A stretch of DNA of 14,206 nucleotides. Origin: an uncultured Solirubrobacter sp. (GTDB taxonomy: Bacteria > Actinomycetota > Thermoleophilia > Solirubrobacterales > Solirubrobacteraceae). The number at the start of each line of letters is the position of its first letter. Positions within the stretch are counted from its first letter, which is position 1. Shown piece after piece: positions 8,861 through 14,206 of this stretch. The stretch spans positions 1 through 14,206 of the forward strand of contig CALMNS010000448.1 of NCBI GenBank assembly GCA_937871635.1. Reading direction: 5' to 3'. The notes under the pieces are model-generated. The model made no database searches, was not told the origin of the DNA, and was given only the letters and a program-made list of their open reading frames with translations. A program made the translations under genes and the position numbers.

Positions 8861-9985
8861 ATGGACGAGCAGGTCCTCTGCGAGCGGCTGATCGCCTACG
8901 ACACCTCGACGCCCGACGGCATCCGGGCGGCCCAGGGCTTCGTCAAGGGCTGGCTCGAGGCCCGCGGGATCGACGTCGTCGACCACCTCCACCACGGCCT
9001 GCCGGTCCTCGCCGGGCGGGTCGGGCCGCCGCTCGGGCACGGCCACCCGACGCTCGTCCTGCACGGCCACGTCGACGTCGTCCCGGGCAACCCGGGCCAG
9101 TTCGTCGCCCAAGTCGAGGGCGACCGGCTGATCGGCCGCGGCGCCTACGACATGAAGGGCGGGCTCGCGGCGATGATGTGCGCGCTGCACGACGTCGCGG
9201 CGCAGCGCGAGGTGGCCGTGCGCTTCCTCTGCGCGCCCGACGAGGAGTCCGAGGACGTCGACACGCGCTCGACCGACGTGCTCGTCGACGCGGGCTTCGA
9301 CGCGGACTTCGCCATCACCGGGGAGCCGACCGACCTCCACGTGGGCGTTCAGGCCAAGGGCGTCCTCGCCGTGCGCGTCGTCGTCCACGGCCGGGCGGCC
9401 CACGGCTCGACGCCGTGGCTCGGCGACAACGCGATCACGAAGGCGATCGACGTCTTCCGGCGAATCGAGACCCTGCCCTTCTCGCGCGAGTCCTCGGAGC
9501 TCTTCGACCGGCCGTCGATCAACCTCGGCCGCATCCAGGGCGGGGACGCGCTCAACAAGGTCGCCGACCGCTGCACCATGGACCTCGACATCCGCTACCT
9601 GCCCGGCCAGGACCCGGGGGAGATCCTCGAGGCGATCCGCCGCATCCCGGACATCGAGGCCCGCAAGACCTTCGCCCGCGTCCCGGCGCGGGTCTCGCGC
9701 CAGCACCCCTACGTGCTCGCGCTCTGCGACGCCGTGCGGCGCTCCACCGACCAGGAGATCGTGTCCGTGGGGCGTGACGGGGCGTCGGACGCCGTCTCCT
9801 TCCAGGCGGCCGGGATCCCCGCGGTCGAGTTCGGGCCGTCGGGCGCCGGGCACCACGGGCCGGACGAGTGGGTCTCGATCGCCTCGCTGCGGCGCTACCG
9901 CAAGGCGCTGGCCGACTTCGTGGGCGGGCTCCCCGCCTACCTGACCGGCGCCGGCGGCGTGCCGCTGCGGGCGGTGAAGGGCTAG
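8861..9985 (+). CDS. M20-family metallopeptidase (ArgE/DapE type)
   Basis: The product is 374 aa, the normal length for the family of di-zinc amidohydrolases that includes acetylornithine deacetylase, succinyl-diaminopimelate desuccinylase and carboxypeptidases. Expected ligands are visible: His70 and Asp72 in LHGHVDVVP, Asp97 in GRGAYDMKGG, the PDEE pair with Glu128 (general base) and Glu129 (metal), Glu155 in ITGEPT, and His331/332 near the end in GAGHHGPDEW. The dimerisation (lid) domain is about 165-275, with GRAAHGSTPWLGDNAI at 177-192. The substrate cannot be fixed from sequence. No arg or dap gene is nearby, but its stop overlaps the start of an LCP wall-assembly gene (TAGTG), so peptidoglycan- or diaminopimelate-related hydrolysis is one possibility. 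No signal peptide is seen, so it is probably cytoplasmic. Confidence 0.88.
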   Translation: MDEQVLCERLIAYDTSTPDGIRAAQGFVKGWLEARGIDVVDHLHHGLPVLAGRVGPPLGHGHPTLVLHGHVDVVPGNPGQFVAQVEGDRLIGRGAYDMKGGLAAMMCALHDVAAQREVAVRFLCAPDEESEDVDTRSTDVLVDAGFDADFAITGEPTDLHVGVQAKGVLAVRVVVHGRAAHGSTPWLGDNAITKAIDVFRRIETLPFSRESSELFDRPSINLGRIQGGDALNKVADRCTMDLDIRYLPGQDPGEILEAIRRIPDIEARKTFARVPARVSRQHPYVLALCDAVRRSTDQEIVSVGRDGASDAVSFQAAGIPAVEFGPSGAGHHGPDEWVSIASLRRYRKALADFVGGLPAYLTGAGGVPLRAVKG

Positions 9986-11538
9986 TGGAGCCGCTGCCGG
10001 AGGACGCTCCGCCCCGGGTCGGTCGCGGGCTGCTGCTGCGCGCCGCGCTCGCCGCGGTTCTTATCCTGCTGCTCAGCGGCGGGGCGGTGGCCTCGGCGGT
10101 GTTCCTGCAGGTCGACGATCTCCTCAACGTCGTCAAGGAGGAGGGCCGCGCCCCGATCGCGCTGCCCGAGATCGACGAGGCGGACGTCGGTGCCCCGCAG
10201 ACGCTGATGATCCTCGGCTCCGACGAGCGCTTCGACGAGAAGAAGCGCGGCGGGAGCCGGGCGCGCTCGGACACGATCATCCTCGTCCGGCTCGACAAGA
10301 ACAACGATGCGGTCTCGGTCATGTCGCTGCCGCGCGACCTCAAGGTCACCATCCCGGGCAACTCCGTGCCGACCAAGATCAACGCGGCCTACGAGCAGGG
10401 CGGAGCCCGTCTCACGCTCAGGACGGTCAAGAAGGTGCTGTCGACCCCGGGCCGGCAGTTCAAGGTCAACCACCTGGTGACGATCGGCTTCGAGTCCTTC
10501 CAGCGGGCGATCAACTACGTCGGCTGCGTCTACTACGACGTCGACCGCCGGTACTTCAACGACAAGTCCTCCGGCCAGAACTACGCGACGATCGACATCA
10601 AGCCGGGCTACCAGCGGATCTGCGGGCAGGACTCGCTCGACTACGTCCGCCACCGGTACTCCGACAACGACCTGTTCCGTGCCGCCCGCCAGCAGGAGTT
10701 CCTGCGCCAGGTCAAGAACCAGCAGGGCGTCCAGCGCCTCAAGGACCCGAGACGGCTGAAGGACCTGGCCCGGGTGTTCTCGCGCTACTTCGACTCCGAC
10801 AAGGGCCTGCGCGACCGCAAGGAGCTCTTCGCGCTGGCCAAGCTGGTCATCTTCGCCTCGCAGAAGCCGGTCCGCGAGATCCCCTTCATCCCGGACGGCG
10901 AGGAGCAGGAGAGCGCGTACCTGCTGGCCTCCGAGCGGCGGATCGAGGAGACGGTCGACCGCTTCCTGAGCGGGCGGACCGCGGTGTCGCAGCGCAAGGG
11001 CAGCCGGCGTCCGCGCAAGCGCTCGACCCGCCCGCGGTCACGGCCGTCCTCGTCGTCGGCGTCCCTCAAGGACGTGCCCGGCCTCGAGTCGGCCACCCGC
11101 GAGGGCGAGGACCAGGCGATCACGGCCGACCCGAAGCTCGACTTCCCCTTCTACTTCCCGGGGCGCAAGCCGGCGGGGTCGCGGCTCGACGGCGGCCTGA
11201 GCTCCGAGCCGACGACCCGGACCTACTCGATCCGCGACGAGCGGGGCAAGACCCACCGGGCCTACCGGCTGACCGCCCGGCTTCCCGGCGCGGTGCCGGA
11301 GTACTACGGCATCCAGGGCATGACCTGGCGCGCGCCGCCCATCCTCGACAGTCCGGACGAGCTCCGGACGGTCAACGGCCGGCGGCTGCGGCTCTACTAC
11401 GACGGCCGCAAGCTCCGGCTCGTCGCGTGGAAGACGGACCGGGCGGTCTACTGGGTCTCCAACTCGCTCATGCGCCGGCTTTCCAACCGCCAGATGCTCG
11501 CCGTCGCCGGCTCGCTGCGCCGTCTCAGCGGCGGATAG
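9985..11538 (+). CDS. LytR-CpsA-Psr (LCP) family protein with extra C-terminal domain
   Basis: The product is 517 aa from GTG 9985, which shares its G with the upstream TAG. GAAGGG lies just before it. A longer frame upstream is shadow of the peptidase gene. One membrane helix (about 15-40) follows a short cytoplasmic N-terminus, so the rest is outside. The LCP domain is about 72-245: RSDTIILVRLD with Asp96, SLPRDLKVTIP with Arg117 and Asp118, KINAAYEQGG, VNHLVTIGFESF and SLDYVRHRYSDND with Arg222/Arg224, the phosphate- and Mg-binding residues. LCP proteins transfer glycopolymers from lipid carriers to peptidoglycan. A basic Arg/Ser linker (332-358) leads to an extra domain (about 385-515) that is not a LytR_C domain. 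It ends with a pattern loosely like DUF4367 (AVYWVSNSLMRRLSNRQM, then VAGSL). That likeness is from memory and unproven. Confidence 0.9.
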   Translation: MEPLPEDAPPRVGRGLLLRAALAAVLILLLSGGAVASAVFLQVDDLLNVVKEEGRAPIALPEIDEADVGAPQTLMILGSDERFDEKKRGGSRARSDTIILVRLDKNNDAVSVMSLPRDLKVTIPGNSVPTKINAAYEQGGARLTLRTVKKVLSTPGRQFKVNHLVTIGFESFQRAINYVGCVYYDVDRRYFNDKSSGQNYATIDIKPGYQRICGQDSLDYVRHRYSDNDLFRAARQQEFLRQVKNQQGVQRLKDPRRLKDLARVFSRYFDSDKGLRDRKELFALAKLVIFASQKPVREIPFIPDGEEQESAYLLASERRIEETVDRFLSGRTAVSQRKGSRRPRKRSTRPRSRPSSSSASLKDVPGLESATREGEDQAITADPKLDFPFYFPGRKPAGSRLDGGLSSEPTTRTYSIRDERGKTHRAYRLTARLPGAVPEYYGIQGMTWRAPPILDSPDELRTVNGRRLRLYYDGRKLRLVAWKTDRAVYWVSNSLMRRLSNRQMLAVAGSLRRLSGG

Positions 11539-11546
11539 CCGGTCGC

Positions 11547-11552
11547 TAGTCT
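11547..11552 (+). promoter_or_regulatory. Candidate -10 box of a leaderless promoter for ugd
   Basis: TAGTCT (TANNNT type) lies 10 bases before the ATG at 11563, in the 24-base gap after the LCP gene. Predicted transcription start is within a few bases of the ATG. No Shine-Dalgarno is present, and no good -35 is seen. Confidence 0.45.
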
Positions 11553-11562
11553 CACCGGCTTC

Positions 11563-12888
11563 ATGAACGCGCCCAATCCTCGCGAGCCGATCGGCGTCAT
11601 CGGCACCGGATACGTCGGCCTGGTGACCGCCGCCGGCTTCGCCGAGCTGGGGTCCGACGTCTGGTGCATCGACATCGACGAGGCGAAGATCGAGGGGCTC
11701 CGCAACGGGATCATCCCGATCTGGGAGCCGGGGCTCGCCGAGCTCGTCGAGAAGCACCGGGGCCGTCTGCACTTCTCCACCGACATCGCCGACGCGCTCG
11801 AGCACGCCCGCCTGCTGTTCGTCGCGGTCGGGACGCCGCCCACCTACTCGGGGGACGCGGACCTCAGCGCGGTCCACGCGGTGGTCGACGCGATGCCCCC
11901 GTCCGACACCCACGCGCTGGTGATGAAGTCGACCGTGCCGTGCGGGACGGGGGAGAGCGTCCAGCGCCTCTTCGCCGAGTCGGGCAAGGACGGCTTCCGC
12001 TACGTGAGCTGCCCCGAGTTCCTCAAGGAGGGCTCGGCGGTCAAGGACTTCCTGCACCCCGACCGCGTGGTCATCGGCGACGACGGCGACTGGGCGGGTG
12101 ACGCGGTCGCCGAGCTCTACGCCGTCCTCGACGCGCCGATCGTGCGCACGGACATCAAGTCGGCCGAGATGGTCAAACTTGCCTCGAACGCGTTCCTAGC
12201 CACGAAGATCTCGTTCATCAACGAGATCGCCAACGTCTGCGAGGAGACCGGCGCCGACGTGATCGAGGTCGCCGCCGGGATGGGGCTCGACGATCGCATC
12301 GGCCCGAAGTTCCTGAAGGCCGGGATCGGCTTCGGGGGCTCATGTTTCCCGAAAGATGTGTCCGCCCTCAAGCAGCTCGCGGGCAACTCGGGCTACCACT
12401 TCCAGCTCCTCAACGCGGTCATCGAGGTCAACGAGCTCCAGAAGCGACGGGTGATCGCCAAGCTCCAGAAGCACCTCGGCTCGCTGGTCGGCAAGGAGAT
12501 CGCGCTCCTCGGGCTGGCCTTCAAGCCGAACACGGACGACATGCGCGAGGCCTCCTCGCTCGTCCTGACCGCGCGGCTGCAGGCCGCCGGCTCGCACATC
12601 CGCGCCTACGACCCCGTGGCCGAGGAGGAGGCGCGCAAGCTCATCACCGGCGCGGAGTTCACCGAGAGCGCCGAGGCGGCGGTGACTGGAGCCGACGCGG
12701 TGGTCATCGTCACCGAGTGGCCGGAGTTCGGGGAGCTCGACCTCGTCGCCCTGGCCGACTCCATGCGCGGGAGCCTCCTGGTCGACGGGCGCAACATGCT
12801 CGACCCCGATCGCGTGCGCGAGGCCGGGCTGATCTACGAAGGCGTCGGGCGCCCGAGCGCCGGCGGCGTCCCCGCCCCGGCCGTCTGA
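11563..12888 (+). CDS. ugd: UDP-glucose 6-dehydrogenase
   Basis: The product is 441 aa, full length. The enzyme oxidises UDP-glucose to UDP-glucuronate with two NAD+, in the cytoplasm. The N-terminal Rossmann domain has GTGYVGL (14-20). The substrate region includes FVAVGTPP (86-93), STVPCGTG (123-130), CPEFLKEGSAVKDFLHPDR (150-168) and Lys205 in KLASNAFLATKISFINE. The catalytic Cys261 lies in GIGFGGSCFPKD, with Asp265 following. The C-terminal UDP-binding domain has GLAFKPNTDDMREA (317-330). The related GDP-mannose and UDP-ManNAc dehydrogenases share the fold; FLHPDR and the KPNTDDMR form favour UDP-glucose, but specificity is inferred. The gene follows the LCP gene by 24 bases with its own candidate leaderless promoter. 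The product would feed glucuronate-containing envelope polymers. Confidence 0.9.
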   Translation: MNAPNPREPIGVIGTGYVGLVTAAGFAELGSDVWCIDIDEAKIEGLRNGIIPIWEPGLAELVEKHRGRLHFSTDIADALEHARLLFVAVGTPPTYSGDADLSAVHAVVDAMPPSDTHALVMKSTVPCGTGESVQRLFAESGKDGFRYVSCPEFLKEGSAVKDFLHPDRVVIGDDGDWAGDAVAELYAVLDAPIVRTDIKSAEMVKLASNAFLATKISFINEIANVCEETGADVIEVAAGMGLDDRIGPKFLKAGIGFGGSCFPKDVSALKQLAGNSGYHFQLLNAVIEVNELQKRRVIAKLQKHLGSLVGKEIALLGLAFKPNTDDMREASSLVLTARLQAAGSHIRAYDPVAEEEARKLITGAEFTESAEAAVTGADAVVIVTEWPEFGELDLVALADSMRGSLLVDGRNMLDPDRVREAGLIYEGVGRPSAGGVPAPAV

Positions 12889-12901
12889 GGCGCCGCCGCC
12901 G

Positions 12902-13948
12902 ATGCAGGCGCTGATCCTCGCCGGCGGGGAGGGCACCCGATTGCGGCCGCTGACCTCGACGGTGCCCAAGCCGGTTGTGCCGCTGGTCGATCGGCCGTTC
13001 ATCGGCTTCATGATCGACTGGCTGCGGGCCCACGGCGTCGACGACGTCGTGATGTCCTGCGGCTTCATGGCCGAGGGGGTCCGCTCCGTCCTGGGCGACG
13101 GCTCCGCGCTCGGCGTCCGCCTGCGCTACGTCGAGGAGCCGACGCCGATGGGCACCGGGGGGGCGCTCAAGTTCGCCGAGGCGATGCTCGACGAGCGCTT
13201 CCTGATGCTCAACGGCGACACCCTGACCGACATCGACCTCTCCGCGCAGATCGCGCGCCACGCGGCGACGGGGGCGCGCGCGACGCTCAGCCTGTACCCG
13301 GTCGCCGATCCCTCGCGGTACGGCCTCGTGCGGCTGGAGGCGGACGGCCGCGTCAAGGAGTTCGTCGAGAAGCCCTCGGCCGACGAGATCGACACGAACA
13401 CCATCTCCGCCGGGCACTACGTGCTCGAGCGCTCGGTGCTCGAGCTGCTCGAGCCCGGCCGCCGCGCCTCGATCGAGCGCGACGTCTTCCCGCGCCTCGT
13501 CGGCCACGGGCTCTACGGTCACGTCCACGAGGGCTACTGGCTCGACATCGGGACGCCGGCGACCTACCTGCAGGGGACCTTCGACATCCTCGAGGGGACC
13601 GTGGCCACGTCCGTCCGGCCGGGCGAGGACGCGGTGCTGATCGAAGCCGACGTGTCCGTCGCGGACGGCGCGCAGATCGGCCCCCGGGTTGTGCTCCGGG
13701 CGGGCGTCTCGGTGGGGGAGGGATCCGTGCTCGAGTCGTGCGTCGTGCTGCCGGGGGCTCGGATCGGGGCCAACTGCTCGTTGAGGGAGTGCGTCGTGGG
13801 CCCGGGGGCCACGATCGGGGACCGGACCTCCCTGGAGGGGCACGTGATCGTCGGGGAGGGCGTGTGCGTGGGCGCGGACAACGTCCTCGCCCACGGCGCG
13901 CGGGTGTTCCCGGGCGTCGTGCTGGGCGACGGGGCCATCCGGTTCTAG
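12902..13948 (+). CDS. Mannose-1-phosphate guanylyltransferase-like sugar nucleotidyltransferase
   Basis: The product is 348 aa. The N-terminal nucleotidyltransferase domain (about 1-235) begins LILAGGEGTRLRPLT (4-18) with PKP at 22-24 (Lys23). It continues with PMGTGGAL (82-89), NGDT (104-107, Asp106 a metal ligand), EFVEKPS (Lys157) and GYWLDIGTPATYL (211-223). This pattern fits short GDP-mannose pyrophosphorylases, which join GTP and mannose-1-phosphate. From about 245 to 345 hexapeptide repeats predict a left-handed beta-helix, typical of the eukaryote-like guanylyltransferase form. A glucose-1-phosphate enzyme with the same architecture cannot be excluded. The gap after ugd is 13 bases. 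The only Shine-Dalgarno candidate is GAGG (12887-12890) overlapping the ugd stop, 11 bases from the ATG. The next gene, a sugar-phosphate isomerase, starts on the base after the stop (TAGATG), which supports the mannose assignment. Confidence 0.83.
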   Translation: MQALILAGGEGTRLRPLTSTVPKPVVPLVDRPFIGFMIDWLRAHGVDDVVMSCGFMAEGVRSVLGDGSALGVRLRYVEEPTPMGTGGALKFAEAMLDERFLMLNGDTLTDIDLSAQIARHAATGARATLSLYPVADPSRYGLVRLEADGRVKEFVEKPSADEIDTNTISAGHYVLERSVLELLEPGRRASIERDVFPRLVGHGLYGHVHEGYWLDIGTPATYLQGTFDILEGTVATSVRPGEDAVLIEADVSVADGAQIGPRVVLRAGVSVGEGSVLESCVVLPGARIGANCSLRECVVGPGATIGDRTSLEGHVIVGEGVCVGADNVLAHGARVFPGVVLGDGAIRF

Positions 13949-14206
13949 ATGGCGACCGAGAGCGCCCTGACCCCCGAGGCGGTCGCCGCGGTGGACACGA
14001 CGGCCCAGGCCGCCGAGGTCCTCGCCCTCGACACCCATCTGCTCGACGCGCTGTGGCGGGTCGACTCCGCCGCGCTGCGGCCGTCGGAGGGCGGCGGTGG
14101 GCTGATCGTGGCCGGAATGGGAGGCTCGGGGATCGGCGGCCGGCTGGCCCTGGCGGCGCTCGGGGCGCGGGCGGTGCGGCCGCTGGTCACCGCGGCGGGG
14201 TACAGC
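13949..14206 (+). CDS. SIS-domain phosphoglucose/phosphomannose isomerase, 5' end only
   Basis: The ATG follows directly on the TAG of the previous gene, and the frame stays open for 86 codons to the right edge. The diagnostic segment is GLIVAGMGGSGIGG (51-64), followed by RLALAALG. This is the start of the SIS sugar-phosphate-binding fold as found in bifunctional phosphoglucose/phosphomannose isomerases. These interconvert fructose-6-phosphate with glucose-6-phosphate or mannose-6-phosphate, the first step towards GDP-mannose, so the position beside a guanylyltransferase is coherent. The catalytic residues lie beyond the window, so whether the enzyme is active and which sugar it prefers cannot be seen. 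Zero spacing suggests co-translation with the upstream gene. Confidence 0.78.
   Translation, partial: MATESALTPEAVAAVDTTAQAAEVLALDTHLLDALWRVDSAALRPSEGGGGLIVAGMGGSGIGGRLALAALGARAVRPLVTAAGYS

Noticed and set aside
9868..9984. Longer start for the LCP gene inside the peptidase gene
   Set aside because: The residues before 9985 are Arg/Gly-rich shadow of the M20 gene. GTG 9985 gives the expected short cytoplasmic N-terminus and membrane helix.
12710..14038. 442-codon open frame on the minus strand opposite the guanylyltransferase gene
   Set aside because: Antisense shadow of a well-supported gene, with low-complexity basic and acidic composition and no recognisable domain.

Overview
The window comes from a very GC-rich chromosome, and every gene family in it is bacterial. 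The codon use (nearly all third positions G or C), the layout of the ATP synthase operon, the NrtR-type regulator and the LytR-CpsA-Psr protein suggest a high-GC actinobacterium. The low-complexity acidic tails on F1 subunits and several apparently leaderless genes make me lean towards the Thermoleophilia/Solirubrobacterales side of the phylum. That placement is inference; there is no rRNA in the window to settle it.

Layout. (1) 2-592, plus strand: the 3' end of a Kelch-type beta-propeller protein. (2) 631-1302, minus strand: a Nudix + winged-helix protein of the NrtR type, convergent with the Kelch gene. (3) 1303-1452: a divergent control region containing the most AT-rich short patch I noticed, with overlapping inverted repeats and back-to-back candidate promoters. 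(4) 1453-8798: a complete F1Fo ATP synthase operon in classical order: a small membrane protein in the atpI position, then atpB (a), atpE (c), atpF (b), atpH (delta), atpA (alpha), atpG (gamma), atpD (beta) and atpC (epsilon). Spacing is tight, with ATGA, TAATG and TAGTG overlaps. (5) 8861-11538: an M20 metallopeptidase whose stop codon overlaps the start of an LCP (LytR-CpsA-Psr) protein. (6) 11563 to the right edge: UDP-glucose 6-dehydrogenase, a mannose-1-phosphate guanylyltransferase-like enzyme with a left-handed beta-helix tail, and the first 86 codons of a SIS-domain sugar-phosphate isomerase (phosphoglucose/phosphomannose type).

How the genes work together. The atp operon encodes the whole proton-driven ATP synthase. 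The right-hand third looks like an envelope polysaccharide locus: the isomerase, guanylyltransferase and UDP-glucose dehydrogenase would supply GDP-mannose and UDP-glucuronate, and the LCP protein would attach a finished polymer to the cell wall. NrtR proteins usually control NAD metabolism, but no NAD gene is visible here, so its target is unknown.

I found no CRISPR array, mobile element, tRNA or rRNA, and no clearly new multi-gene system. The points most worth a second look are the acidic, probably disordered extensions on three F1 subunits, the degenerate Nudix box, the palindromic divergent promoter, the unassigned C-terminal domain on the LCP protein, and the CUUG hairpin between atpG and atpD.
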